A DNA stretch of 64,000 nucleotides, taken from positions 122,856 through 186,855 of IMG/VR virus record IMGVR_UViG_3300025121_000776; one strand, given 5' to 3'. Position 1 is the first letter of the stretch; each line of letters starts with the position of its first letter. The translations under genes and the position numbers were made by a program. Below the pieces are notes generated by a model. It made no database searches, had not been told where the DNA came from, and worked only from the letters and a program-made list of their open reading frames with translations. The stretch comes from a virus. Shown in pieces: positions 8,056 to 16,935 of this stretch.

Positions 8056-8598
8056 CTATAATTTGTTAAAAAATTCCCTGTGAAAATCATCATAATCTTT
8101 ATCAGATAGTTTTACTATGGGATTTGCTTTTATTTCCAACGTCACATTTAAAGGGACATTTAATGTCTTTGCTGCAACATATCTATGGTGGCCATCTTCT
8201 AAGAAAAAATTATCTCCATCGAAACTTACATCAACTGGTTCTGATAAATTTATTTTCCTTGCCCAGTCAGTTTGTGGCATTCCCCTACGATAATACTCAT
8301 CTTGCTCAAATTTAGCCTGTGCCAAATCTTGTTTCCATTTTATTTTTAATTGATGTGGCATTAATTGTTTTACACTTTCTGGTGTAAAACCAAAGGCTGC
8401 CAAGTCAAGAGCATTATTGGAAAATCCACCGCCTCTTAAAAGTTCTTCTGAGCTATTAAATCTTTTAGCTTCATCAATCAGCATTTTCATGCCAATTAAT
8501 TTATTTCTTTCTAAATCTTCTGTGTTTGGAGTTATTTTTGATTTAACAACAATTCCAGAAAGTTCCTGTAGTCTTATTTTATATGATTCTGATAACAT
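8056..8598 (-). CDS. ParB/sulfiredoxin-like domain protein (180 aa)
   Basis: The C-terminal third has DGDNFFLEDGHHRYVAAKTLNVP, matching the ParB N-terminal nuclease-fold signature (DGHHRxxAA). N-terminal part helical, unknown. No DNA-binding HTH follows, so a partition role is unlikely; stand-alone domains of this kind are common in phages. Its start overlaps the stop of the gene upstream on the minus strand (TAATG). Confidence 0.7.
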   Translation of the reverse strand: MLSESYKIRLQELSGIVVKSKITPNTEDLERNKLIGMKMLIDEAKRFNSSEELLRGGGFSNNALDLAAFGFTPESVKQLMPHQLKIKWKQDLAQAKFEQDEYYRRGMPQTDWARKINLSEPVDVSFDGDNFFLEDGHHRYVAAKTLNVPLNVTLEIKANPIVKLSDKDYDDFHREFFNKL

Positions 8599-9299
8599 TA
8601 TTCAGCTCTCCCCAAAACTCTATCAATTGTTCTGTGTCCAGCATAATCTGGATGCGTGGAACCCCATCCTTGAGGTGTTACTTTAAGCCCCCGTTTTTCT
8701 TTTTCTAAAGGAGAAATCATATGTTGTTTCCATTTCTCTTGATTTACTTTTTCGGCTTCTGGAGATAATTTTCCGTGAGTAAAATCTTTAAGAGGAATCA
8801 TATTGTCATCACCATTTTCATCTTGAGTAAAAATTTTCCAGGAACCGTCAATGTTTAAGTTTGGTACTTTAGAATTTAATTCTTCAATTAAATCAAGAAA
8901 TTTTTTTTCATCTGGTAATCTCCAAAATGCAATCAATTTACTGTTAAGCCAAATTCTACCATTATACTTGGTTCCAGTCATAATATCGTTTCTTGCGGTT
9001 TCCCAGATAACCTCCTTTATGTTTAGGGAATCATAATTTATAACTCCATATTTATCTTCAATTTTTTTTGCCAGTACACCAATTCTACCTGATAATTGAT
9101 TATCTATAAGGTCCCAATGTGTTTCTCTTAATTTTCCAATGTATAATTTATCCATGTAATAGAAAAAAGGCATAGCATCTTCATCATAAGACATATACTC
9201 TTTCTCAGCAAAAGAAAATCCATCTCCCACTTCAAAAAGAAGATTTATACTCTCACGTATCAACTTTCTTATTATTTTTTCGTATTCTTGCACAAACAA
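8598..9299 (-). CDS. Hypothetical protein with IRKLIRE N-terminus, non-ATG start (233 aa)
   Basis: The frame opens with TTG at 9299 or GTG at 9293 (…VQEYEKIIRKLIRESINLL); the first ATG is 34 codons on and would remove the recurrent IRKxIxE segment, so a non-ATG start is likely. The rest is soluble, ending SRTHPDYAGHRTIDRVLGR-like (actual GSTHPDYAGHRTIDRVLG). Coupled with the ParB-like gene. Confidence 0.65.
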   Translation of the reverse strand: MFVQEYEKIIRKLIRESINLLFEVGDGFSFAEKEYMSYDEDAMPFFYYMDKLYIGKLRETHWDLIDNQLSGRIGVLAKKIEDKYGVINYDSLNIKEVIWETARNDIMTGTKYNGRIWLNSKLIAFWRLPDEKKFLDLIEELNSKVPNLNIDGSWKIFTQDENGDDNMIPLKDFTHGKLSPEAEKVNQEKWKQHMISPLEKEKRGLKVTPQGWGSTHPDYAGHRTIDRVLGRAE

Positions 9300-9415
9300 T
9301 TTTTCTTAATAAATATGCCAAAAAATTTGTTGAAAAAATATTTTCATTTTTTATAATCTTTCTTTGCTTTTTCGTAAAAAAGAATATATTTAATATTGAT
9401 AATTAAAACCCATAA

Positions 9416-10558
9416 ATGAACTCAGAGATTTCGGGAGACCCAGAGGTTGTCCCATTCGTAGGAAAAATAAATTTATTCAAAGAAAAGTATTTTTCCCAAG
9501 CTACAGATTTGGAATGGAATAACTGGAAATGGCAATTGCAACATGCAATCAAAACTACAGAAGAATTACAACATTTTATCAAACTTACAAAAGAAGAAAC
9601 AATCAAAACTGCTGGGCTTCCTCTTAAAATTACACCATATTATCTTAATTTGTTTTATAACAAAAAGCAAAATGACCCATTGAGAAAAACTATGGTGCCA
9701 ACTACTCATGAACTTATAGATAGTTTCGGAGAACAAATTGACCCTCTTGGAGAAAATCACGATTCCCCAATACCTGGATTGGTTCATAGATATCCAGATA
9801 GAGTTTTAATTCTTACCACAAATGTTTGCTCTGCCAATTGTAGATATTGCACCCGTTCTAGAATTATTGAAAACGATAATAGTGAGCACAAAAGTGTAAA
9901 TATCTATGCCATTATAAATTATATAAAGCAAAATAAACAAATTCGAGATGTTATTTTATCAGGGGGAGACCCACTTATAATGTCCGATGATAAACTTGAA
10001 TTCCTTTTAAAAGAACTTAGAAATATTGGGCATGTTGAAATGATTCGTATAGGTACTAAGGTACCCTTTGTTCTTCCTCAAAGAATTACAGATGACTTGG
10101 TGAATATGATAAAAAAGTATCACCCAGTGTTTATGAGCATTCACTCAACTCACCCCAACGAGATTACCCCAGAATCCAAAGCCGCCATCTTAAAATTGGC
10201 CGATGCAGGACTTGTATTGGGAAGTCAAACTGTTTTATTAAAGGAAATAAATGATAATACTGTAACTCTTAAAAATTTATTTCACGAACTTTTAAAACTT
10301 CGTGTCAGACCTCTATATTTATATCAATGCGACCCCATAAAAGGCTCAGCTCATTTTAAAACAAAAATTGATGACGGGCTTAATATTATAAAAGGGCTAA
10401 GAGGACATACCAGCAGCTACGCTATTCCGCAATTTGTTATTGATGCTCCTGGCGGGGGAGGGAAAATTCCGATTGTGCCAAATTCAGTTGTTTCGAAAGA
10501 TGAAAAATATATTTATCTTAAGAATTACGAAAACGAAGTATTTAAGTACCCACTATAA
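9416..10558 (+). CDS. Lysine 2,3-aminomutase family radical SAM enzyme
   Basis: 380 aa. Cluster motif CSANCRYC (C-x3-C-x2-C) at residues ~138-145, then TRSR; SGGDPL SAM-binding strand; KamA-type PLP/substrate signatures YQCDPIKGSAHF and the C-terminal APGGGGKIPIVPNSVV. In the family it moves the amino group of L-lysine (or glutamate) from C2 to C3 using PLP; relatives also modify elongation factor P. Substrate cannot be read from sequence. Beta-amino acids serve as osmolytes in some bacteria, so with the aminotransferase it may be an auxiliary metabolic gene. Confidence 0.88.
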   Translation: MNSEISGDPEVVPFVGKINLFKEKYFSQATDLEWNNWKWQLQHAIKTTEELQHFIKLTKEETIKTAGLPLKITPYYLNLFYNKKQNDPLRKTMVPTTHELIDSFGEQIDPLGENHDSPIPGLVHRYPDRVLILTTNVCSANCRYCTRSRIIENDNSEHKSVNIYAIINYIKQNKQIRDVILSGGDPLIMSDDKLEFLLKELRNIGHVEMIRIGTKVPFVLPQRITDDLVNMIKKYHPVFMSIHSTHPNEITPESKAAILKLADAGLVLGSQTVLLKEINDNTVTLKNLFHELLKLRVRPLYLYQCDPIKGSAHFKTKIDDGLNIIKGLRGHTSSYAIPQFVIDAPGGGGKIPIVPNSVVSKDEKYIYLKNYENEVFKYPL

Positions 10559-10562
10559 AAAA

Positions 10563-10991
10563 CTAGATTTCTATGCTCATAATGATAACTTCATTTTCAA
10601 ATGTAATGTGCTTGCCATTATACTTTAAAAGAATATTCATTAGCTCTTTATTAGATAGGTTATATTTTTCATTAAAATCTTTCCCATAAGTAGAATCATA
10701 ATCTTTTAGATAAGCAATAAAACTTTTTTGGTTTTTTTCGTCATCTGCATGTATACTTGAAACATATAAATTAAATTGTTCTAAATCTTTCCTTAATCTC
10801 TCAAGAAAATCATTCAATGCTAAATTATCTGTTTTTATAGTTTCACCTTTATTAAAGTTTTTATTAAGCAATAAGCCAAATTTCTCATTAAGAATAGAGA
10901 GTTTCTTTTTAATATTTTTTTTCTCTTCTTCTAACACGGTTATCCTTTGAAGTTTTTTTACCTCTTCTTTTATAAAATTTTTTAGATTCAT
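10563..10991 (-). CDS. Hypothetical protein, NFIKEEVKKL family (142 aa)
   Basis: N-terminus MNLKNFIKEEVKKLQRITVLEEEKKNIKKKL is parallel to that of the next gene upstream (MNIKEFINKEIIKLHKKTLLESEKNEIENQL), so the two are tandem paralogues over the first ~35 residues and diverge after. Coiled-coil N-terminus. 6 nt separate the genes. Confidence 0.7.
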   Translation of the reverse strand: MNLKNFIKEEVKKLQRITVLEEEKKNIKKKLSILNEKFGLLLNKNFNKGETIKTDNLALNDFLERLRKDLEQFNLYVSSIHADDEKNQKSFIAYLKDYDSTYGKDFNEKYNLSNKELMNILLKYNGKHITFENEVIIMSIEI

Positions 10992-10997
10992 TATATG

Positions 10998-11495
10998 TTA
11001 ATTATCATCTGTGTTAAAATCTGGCTCTGGCGCTTCACGCTCCTCCCATTGTACATTAGCAACACGTTCAAACCATTTACCAATAATATTAGTTAATTTT
11101 GTATGTAATTCTGGTGATGGGTCTCCTTCATCTCCTTTTTCTATAAGAGATTTTTCGAAATATTGTACAACTTCTTCACCAACTTCCAAACCACCCAATA
11201 TGTTTAATAAAGAATCAGAAGCATAAGAATCTCCATCGTTTCCAATAGCTTTTATATAAAAAGTTTCTAAAGTATCACCATCTTCCTCTATTTCAAAATC
11301 ATCAAATTTTGGATAGTCATTTTCAACTTGATTCCAAGGAGCACTTGGGTCTGCATCTGCACCTGCAGGATAATCATAATTATTATACTCCTTTAAAAGT
11401 TTTAACTGATTTTCAATTTCATTTTTTTCACTTTCTAACAAAGTTTTCTTGTGAAGTTTTATTATTTCTTTGTTGATAAATTCCTTTATATTCAT
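10998..11495 (-). CDS. Hypothetical acidic protein, NFIKEEVKKL family (165 aa)
   Basis: Shares its N-terminal ~35 residues with the downstream gene; the remainder is strongly acidic (DDFEIEEDGDTLETFY...EAPEPDFNTDD). The shared segment may be a sorting or assembly tag, by inference. First gene of a two-gene minus-strand operon. Confidence 0.7.
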   Translation of the reverse strand: MNIKEFINKEIIKLHKKTLLESEKNEIENQLKLLKEYNNYDYPAGADADPSAPWNQVENDYPKFDDFEIEEDGDTLETFYIKAIGNDGDSYASDSLLNILGGLEVGEEVVQYFEKSLIEKGDEGDPSPELHTKLTNIIGKWFERVANVQWEEREAPEPDFNTDDN

Positions 11496-11601
11496 ATTTT
11501 TATATTTTTAATAACTTAAGTCAGCGAATTCTTTTAAATTTATACAGAATTTCTAATAAATATCTAAAAATTTTTAAGTATTTATATGAAACGAAAATCG
11601 A

Positions 11602-12441
11602 ATGGACCCAACAGGAAAATTTATAGGATATCATTGCTCTGGTTCCGATATGGAGCCAACTGACTTTAAAGGCAGCACGGTTGGCTACGCCCCCTACTAC
11701 AATAATATTATCGTTAAATTACCAGAAGAACTTAAAATAAAAATTTATTCCGATATTGCCTATTTTAACCAATTAGCAGAAATTTCCGACTCCCCACAAA
11801 TAAATCTTAGAAATATTCCCAAAACTATGACATCTTCTTATGACGAAGATTTAATGAATGAATTAGGAGAAATTATAGACGATGTCATTGGGGGAATTAT
11901 TTTTGTTGACGAAAAAGAACCTAGAATAGAATTTGGAGCAGATTGCTATGAAGTTTTTATCAAAGGAAATAACTTCTTCTCAATTGATGATAAATTGAGC
12001 GGAGATATCCACCATTCAAAAATCTATGTATACTTCAAAGGAACACACCCAGTTCTAAAAAAAATCAAAGAACACTCTCTAGTGGCCGAAAATATAAGAA
12101 AATATATAAGAAAAGTTTTAAATGAAGAATTTAAAAAGAAGCTATTTAATTCTGAAGCAGACCGTGAACTATGGATTAAACTTAATGCTGAAAGACAAAT
12201 CGAATGGGAAAAAAATTTAACTTACTTTGACTCTGAATTACAAACACATAAACCCACATTGCAAGCATTAAACCCCAGAAGCATGGAAGAGGCATTAAGA
12301 ATATCAAGAAATCAATGTGAATATGATGAGAAAGAAGGTAAGCTTAGATATTCTTTAGAGGAATTACTCCTGCTTGACCAAAATGTTCTTGCAAAAATCG
12401 GCCAGAAAAGACATAAAGAAAAGAATGGATTAAAAAACTAG
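11602..12441 (+). CDS. Hypothetical protein (279 aa)
   Basis: N-terminus MDPTGKFIGYHCSGSDM with a following YAPYYNN loop faintly recalls ADP-ribosyltransferase-type 'YHxS' openings but no catalytic Glu motif could be assigned. Residues ~163-180 read AENIRKYIRKVLNEEF, the recurrent IRKxI segment, here internal. C-terminal half helical. Confidence 0.65.
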   Translation: MDPTGKFIGYHCSGSDMEPTDFKGSTVGYAPYYNNIIVKLPEELKIKIYSDIAYFNQLAEISDSPQINLRNIPKTMTSSYDEDLMNELGEIIDDVIGGIIFVDEKEPRIEFGADCYEVFIKGNNFFSIDDKLSGDIHHSKIYVYFKGTHPVLKKIKEHSLVAENIRKYIRKVLNEEFKKKLFNSEADRELWIKLNAERQIEWEKNLTYFDSELQTHKPTLQALNPRSMEEALRISRNQCEYDEKEGKLRYSLEELLLLDQNVLAKIGQKRHKEKNGLKN

Positions 12442-12463
12442 TCCCGCCAAAATAAAAGTCCAA

Positions 12464-12482
12464 AGACCAAAGGTCTATTTCA
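12464..12482 (+). terminator. Weak terminator hairpin
   Basis: AGACCaaaGGTCT followed by ATTT, downstream of the 11602 gene. Similar GACC/GGTC hairpins lie at 51777 and 52387. Confidence 0.4.
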
Positions 12483-12588
12483 CAAAAAACAAAGTGTGAT
12501 AATTTTACAACTTATTTCTATAATTATGTAAACCTTTCCATTCTTTTTATTATCATGTTTGTGCTATATAAATTAAAAAAATATAAGT

Positions 12589-12924
12589 ATGAAAAAAAAC
12601 ACAAGTGAAGTTCTATTAGAAAATCCTGCAGAAAAAGGAAAGACCAGTCCAGCTGAAAAAATTAGAGTACAACGAATTAGAGTACAACGAATTAGAAATT
12701 ATCGTGATTTTTTTGGCTCCCCTATTCTTTTAGATTTTTCTACTCCCAGTGAGAGTGTGAAAACAGCTGCAGTCAAAATTTTAGATGAATTAGAAGAAAA
12801 AGCAAGGTTTGAAAGAAAGATGTCAAATCCTTACTATTCTTTTGCAAACACAAAAAAACGAGCAAGCAATTTAATCAAAAAAATCAGAACACATCCAATA
12901 GTGAAGTATCTTGGATTTCGATGA
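12589..12924 (+). CDS. Basic hypothetical protein with RIRVQ repeat (111 aa)
   Basis: Residues ~24-35 contain IRVQRIRVQRIR, from a tandem 15-bp repeat at about 12660-12692. Otherwise helical, basic and unrecognised. Own transcription unit: a terminator follows at 12978. Confidence 0.6.
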   Translation: MKKNTSEVLLENPAEKGKTSPAEKIRVQRIRVQRIRNYRDFFGSPILLDFSTPSESVKTAAVKILDELEEKARFERKMSNPYYSFANTKKRASNLIKKIRTHPIVKYLGFR

Positions 12925-12977
12925 TAGAAATTGTTTTTAAACTTTTTTCCGTGGCGAAAATTGTTTAACGCTCAAAT

Positions 12978-13007
12978 AGAGGGAACATTCTGCTCCCTCT
13001 GTTTTTG
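12978..13007 (+). terminator. Terminator
   Basis: Stem AGAGGGA/TCCCTCT with 9-nt loop, then GTTTTTG. Confidence 0.75.
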
Positions 13008-13018
13008 TTTCATAAAAT

Positions 13019-13049
13019 TTGGTTAATATAAAAAATCTTTATACCTTTA
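13019..13049 (+). promoter_or_regulatory. Near-consensus Bacteroidota promoter
   Basis: TTG, 20 nt, TACCTTTA (consensus TAnnTTTG, last base differs), 17 nt before the ATG at 13066. Confidence 0.5.
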
Positions 13050-13065
13050 CACAAAATTTTTTATT

Positions 13066-13557
13066 ATGCCAGCAAGAGAAATATTCTTTACATTTGATAC
13101 AAATGTCAAAGTAAACAAAGAAATTTTAGCACAATTTCAAGATGACTTTGAAATATTTTATAATGACGATAATGATAACGTTGAAAAAGCCCTTAGAGAA
13201 TTTAACTGCACAGAATTTAATAAAGAATTCTTCCAGGAATTTATAAAAACATTGAAAGGTTTTAATTGCGTAAGCAACGAATTCACTAGAGGAGGTATTA
13301 ACGGAAAACAAAAAGTCGTTGTAGATTTTATCAATGAAGCTTTATTAGACGAAACATCAACTCCCTTAACCACTCTCGGTATCAAATACCTCTACGATGA
13401 GTGGAATTACGAAGGCTGTGGCTCAGACGACCATTACTATTATACCTACACCGATGTTAAGAAAATGACCAAGAAGTATGTTAAAGAATTTAAGGCCGCT
13501 GCAGATAAATTAAGGGGTATGGGAGTTAAAGTTTCTTTTTCTATTGATGAACAATAA
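13066..13557 (+). CDS. Hypothetical protein, paralogue of 14366 (163 aa)
   Basis: Shares with the 14366 product an N-terminal FTFDTNVKVNKEI strand and a C-terminal EW-NYEG...DHYYYTYTD block, so they belong to one family. Central part acidic. No function recognised. First gene of a co-directional group to 16025. Confidence 0.65.
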   Translation: MPAREIFFTFDTNVKVNKEILAQFQDDFEIFYNDDNDNVEKALREFNCTEFNKEFFQEFIKTLKGFNCVSNEFTRGGINGKQKVVVDFINEALLDETSTPLTTLGIKYLYDEWNYEGCGSDDHYYYTYTDVKKMTKKYVKEFKAAADKLRGMGVKVSFSIDEQ

Positions 13558-13568
13558 AATATAAATAT

Positions 13569-14363
13569 ATGCAAAAATTATCAGAATTTACAACATGGCT
13601 TAAGAACGAATACATATATTCTTCAGACGCAATAACGGGGATGGCTGAAGTATATGAAAAAGCCTATAGTTTAAGAGATTGCTATGAGTCAATTAAATGT
13701 GAAGAGAAAATAATAAATTCTTCTGAATGGAAAACATGGATGGAAGAAAGAGAAGCAGAATATAAAATACTTTCTGAAAAAAACAATACCCCCAGAATCA
13801 ACTCCAAATCATTTCTCAAACTTTTGCAAAATCACCCAAAGGGGAAAAAATATAAAATATATCAGCCAGACTCTCTCAAAGTTGCTTGTATATTAAATGA
13901 AGAAAAAGATTTTCTTTATTCAATAAATTGTGAAAATTTATTTTCTGAAAGATATGTAAAAATGAAATATTCATTCAATGCTGAAGGTGGGGCAAATTCT
14001 GGATACATGTTAAACAATAGTGATAGAAAAACAGATAAAAATGAAAAATACAAAAGCTTTTTTGATATTTTTTCAACATCAGATGTTGACCAAATATTTA
14101 ATGCCGTAGAATTGTTTGAAGAAGAGTATGTGGGACCAAGTACGGAAGCATATTTAAAATTTATAAAGGACGATTATATTGTTGAAAAACATTCTGATTG
14201 GGAAAAAAAATCTTTTAAAAGGCGATTTTACAATAATAAACACATGCTTCAAAAAGCTGAAAAATGGCTTACAGAAACTTATAAAGATAATCCAGACAAA
14301 ATACTGGAAGATTGCTTGGAACCAATGCTTAGAAAAATATATCTGAACTTAAAAAATAAATAA
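13569..14363 (+). CDS. Hypothetical protein (264 aa)
   Basis: Helical, Lys/Glu-rich soluble protein (MQKLSEFTTWLKNEYIYSSDAITGM...). Lies between two paralogous genes with gaps of 11 and 2 nt, so the three form one operon. Confidence 0.65.
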   Translation: MQKLSEFTTWLKNEYIYSSDAITGMAEVYEKAYSLRDCYESIKCEEKIINSSEWKTWMEEREAEYKILSEKNNTPRINSKSFLKLLQNHPKGKKYKIYQPDSLKVACILNEEKDFLYSINCENLFSERYVKMKYSFNAEGGANSGYMLNNSDRKTDKNEKYKSFFDIFSTSDVDQIFNAVELFEEEYVGPSTEAYLKFIKDDYIVEKHSDWEKKSFKRRFYNNKHMLQKAEKWLTETYKDNPDKILEDCLEPMLRKIYLNLKNK

Positions 14364-14365
14364 TT

Positions 14366-14812
14366 ATGCCAATATGTTATACCATGTTTACATTTAACAA
14401 TGAAATTGAAGTAAACGAAGAATTAGTAGAAAAAACAAAAAACCTGTTCGAAGAAGAAATTCTTGTTGAATATGAATACGAAGAAGTCTGTGTAGAGTTT
14501 TTACAAGAATATATTGCAGACCTTTCAATGTGCAAATCATGCAACCCTTATCCCTATAACGGAAGTAAAAGAGAATCGGCAATCGCAATGTTTCCCCATT
14601 GTCACGGAAATGATGAGTTGGGAAAAATCTTTGGCTTTAAAAAAATAAGCGATAAGTGGGAAAATGAAGGAGCTGAAGATTATTACTCTTACACATTTAT
14701 AGACAGAAAAACAGAAGAAGATAAACTTACAAAAGGATTAAAAAAAATAATTCAAGATTTAAGAAATCTTGGAAACTCAATAAGTATTGAAATTAACGGC
14801 CAAAAAATTTGA
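14366..14812 (+). CDS. Hypothetical protein, paralogue of 13066 (148 aa)
   Basis: FTFNNEIEVNEEL and WENEGAEDYYSYTFID align with the 13066 product; it differs by a Cys/His insert (SMCKSCNPYPYN, FPHCHGN) that could bind metal. Confidence 0.65.
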   Translation: MPICYTMFTFNNEIEVNEELVEKTKNLFEEEILVEYEYEEVCVEFLQEYIADLSMCKSCNPYPYNGSKRESAIAMFPHCHGNDELGKIFGFKKISDKWENEGAEDYYSYTFIDRKTEEDKLTKGLKKIIQDLRNLGNSISIEINGQKI

Positions 14813-14820
14813 AATTTATT

Positions 14821-15063
14821 ATGCATAAAGAAGACAGAATAAAAAATTATAATCCATACACCACAGAAAGTGCAAAGTTAGAAAAAAAATTATATGACAC
14901 TTTACTTGAGCTTACGTCATTTTCTTTTCATGATGCACTTATAGGTAAAAGTGCATTCGAAGAATATATTAAATATGTTGAAGATTGTATTGATATAAAA
15001 GAAATCCCAATCAAATATGGAGAATGGATTCACGAACAATCTTTTAAATATTACAAAGAATAA
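14821..15063 (+). CDS. Hypothetical protein (80 aa)
   Basis: ATG at 14821 (MHKEDRIKNYNPYT) preferred over an upstream TTG. Helical. No family recognised. Confidence 0.55.
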   Translation: MHKEDRIKNYNPYTTESAKLEKKLYDTLLELTSFSFHDALIGKSAFEEYIKYVEDCIDIKEIPIKYGEWIHEQSFKYYKE

Positions 15064-15084
15064 TTATTTTAAAAACCAACTAAT

Positions 15085-15267
15085 ATGCAAAAAGTATTCT
15101 CATTAAAACCATCAGACCTCAAAAGTGTTCACGAACTTCAATCAATTCTTGATGATGGATATAAAGTGATTTATGTCACCGCCAATCACATTGCAATCGC
15201 AGGAGGAGGAGATTCCGTAAACACCTATTCTATAGAAGGTCATATAGTTTATATCTTGCAACAATGA
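15085..15267 (+). CDS. Small hypothetical protein (60 aa)
   Basis: MQKVFSLKPSDLKSVHELQSILDDGYKVIYVTANHIAIAGGG...; a compact alpha-beta pattern. Overlaps the next gene by 4 nt (ATGA). Confidence 0.55.
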   Translation: MQKVFSLKPSDLKSVHELQSILDDGYKVIYVTANHIAIAGGGDSVNTYSIEGHIVYILQQ

Positions 15268-15536
15268 GCCACTATCGTCTAAAAACAAAATATAACTCTG
15301 AAGGAGCTTATGGCAGTACAGAAGAACATGTTCTTTTCGCTCACCATAATCTGTCATGTGATTATGTAACATTCTATGATGAGAACGGAACCTGCATCAT
15401 GAGCATTCCAGATACAATAGATAATAATCTCCTGGACGCAATTAATAAACTCTATGCCCCCTTTGAAAAAGATTCAAAAATAATTGAAGGAGTTGAAACA
15501 ATGACCAAAGAAGATAGAGAAAAATGTGGACTTTAA
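15264..15536 (+). CDS. Small hypothetical protein (90 aa)
   Basis: Translationally coupled to the 15085 gene. Beta-rich start, acidic C-terminus. Followed at once by a triplicated 19-bp repeat. Confidence 0.55.
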   Translation: MSHYRLKTKYNSEGAYGSTEEHVLFAHHNLSCDYVTFYDENGTCIMSIPDTIDNNLLDAINKLYAPFEKDSKIIEGVETMTKEDREKCGL

Positions 15537-15591
15537 TATAAAATATGAACCTAAATATAAAATATGAACCTAAATATAAAATATGAACCTA
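15535..15591 (+). repeat. Three tandem 19-bp copies containing a start codon
   Basis: Unit AATATAAAATATGAACCTA, three exact copies. 19 is not a multiple of 3, so the three ATGs (15545, 15564, 15583) lie in different frames; only the last opens the next gene. Confidence 0.9.
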
Positions 15592-15861
15592 TTACAAATT
15601 ATAATTCCATATAGTGGAGAAGGACCTGGAATAGAATTAAAGAGCTTCTTTATTTTTTCTTTTATCTTTTTTGCCATTTTTTATGCAATACGAATTTTTT
15701 CCTTCCTTATTAAGAAGAAGAAAAATAAATTATTATGTGGAGATACTTTTTTTAAGTATGTTATAGCAGATACCGATATAGTATCATTCTTTTTTGTTGT
15801 AATAACATCTTCCTGTATACTTTACTGGCTTATAGAACTTTTTAACACAATAATCAAATGA
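15583..15861 (+). CDS. Small membrane protein (92 aa)
   Basis: Two hydrophobic segments (SFFIFSFIFFAIFYAIRIF and IVSFFFVVITSSCILYWLI) separated by a KKKKNK loop. Start lies in the third copy of the 19-bp repeat. Overlaps the next gene's ATG by 4 nt. Confidence 0.6.
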   Translation: MNLLQIIIPYSGEGPGIELKSFFIFSFIFFAIFYAIRIFSFLIKKKKNKLLCGDTFFKYVIADTDIVSFFFVVITSSCILYWLIELFNTIIK

Positions 15862-16025
15862 TAACAATAATTTTTATAATCTTAATCTCATTAATAGCTG
15901 CACTAGTTATTGATAAATTCAAAAAACCAAAAAAAAGGGGATGGGCAAAATCAGATGGAAAAAATTATGTTCCAGCAAAAATTTGTAAACTTATCGCCAG
16001 AAGAAAAGGAATCATTCTTGTATAA
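15858..16025 (+). CDS. Small single-pass membrane protein (55 aa)
   Basis: MITIIFIILISLIAALVIDKF then a basic tail KKPKKRGWAK...ICKLIARRKG. Too short for many gene callers. Coupled to the membrane protein upstream. Confidence 0.5.
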   Translation: MITIIFIILISLIAALVIDKFKKPKKRGWAKSDGKNYVPAKICKLIARRKGIILV

Positions 16026-16110
16026 AGGTTGAAATTCTGGCAAAAAAAATTAGAAAAAATTTTTTGACTGATGCTGCTAAAGAAAAACTTAAATTAATTC
16101 TTATCCCTGT

Positions 16111-16347
16111 ATGAACGATATAACTCAATTAAAAGAATGTCCCCATTGTAAATTTAATCTAGACGATGGAGATATATACGAAGTTCTTAGGGGACACGAA
16201 TCTTATAAAAAATATTCTGATGAAGAAGTAAAACAATTCGCTGGACATTATGGATGGACAGAAACAAACAGAATACATGGCTCTAAGTTAATTGGAGTTG
16301 ACTTGAAATATATGTGCCCGAATTGCAATATGCCAGTAATGGCTTAA
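16111..16347 (+). CDS. Zinc-ribbon protein (78 aa)
   Basis: CPHC near residue 10 and CPNC near the C-terminus make a four-cysteine zinc site. Last + gene before the gene-poor G-rich stretch. Confidence 0.6.
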   Translation: MNDITQLKECPHCKFNLDDGDIYEVLRGHESYKKYSDEEVKQFAGHYGWTETNRIHGSKLIGVDLKYMCPNCNMPVMA

Positions 16348-16596
16348 ATTCTGATAAAAAAATGGGGGGAAAATTTTTTACCAAGCTGTTTTTAAACCAA
16401 ACGAAGAGTTATAACTAATTGATAGTCAATATATAAAGGTGGAAAACGTTGAAAATTTTGGGATAAAAAAATTGTGCATGGTTCGGGACGGGGGTCATTT
16501 AGGGGGTCTAAATAGTGCTTATTAAGGGTACGAAGGGGGCTAATTAGGGGGTCTATTTAAGCCCCAGCCCCACAGTAAACCCCTTATTTAAGCCCC
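16348..16596. other. Gene-poor stretch with G-runs
   Basis: No ORF. Six runs of 3-5 G on the + strand between about 16480 and 16550, with TTAGGGGGTCTA repeated twice; such runs could form a G-quadruplex. Followed by C-rich DNA (AAGCCCC repeated), so the strand could also fold on itself. Confidence 0.4.
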
Positions 16597-16821
16597 TTAT
16601 TTCTTAAGGAGTCTATTGGGTATATGGGGAGTGGTCGGGGGTTTGTTTTTTATATTTTCTAATATGTTTTTATATTCTAATAACAAACTGTCATAAAAAG
16701 GCTCATTAATTCCTTTCATTTTATTTAATAAGGTTGCTATTCCGCAGGTGGCGGGGGTTTCAGTACCATTTCTTAATCCTATAAATTTACCTCTTATCTT
16801 TTTTTCTAATATATCAAACAT
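16597..16821 (-). CDS. Possible small protein on the minus strand (74 a)
   Basis: ATG at 16821 gives MFDILEKKIRGKFIGLRNGTETPATCGIATLLNKMKGINEPFYD..., which reads like a real protein. The longer frame would run across the first promoter of the array and is unlikely. No promoter recognised. Confidence 0.4.
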   Translation of the reverse strand: MFDILEKKIRGKFIGLRNGTETPATCGIATLLNKMKGINEPFYDSLLLEYKNILENIKNKPPTTPHIPNRLLKK

Positions 16822-16935
16822 AATAAAGTTTTTATGGTTTATAAATGTATAAAGAATAAAAAGAATAAAAGGGGAAATTTTAGGTTTACCCCTTTTTTTA
16901 AAAAGTTTCTTTATATTCGCATAACCAATAAAAAA

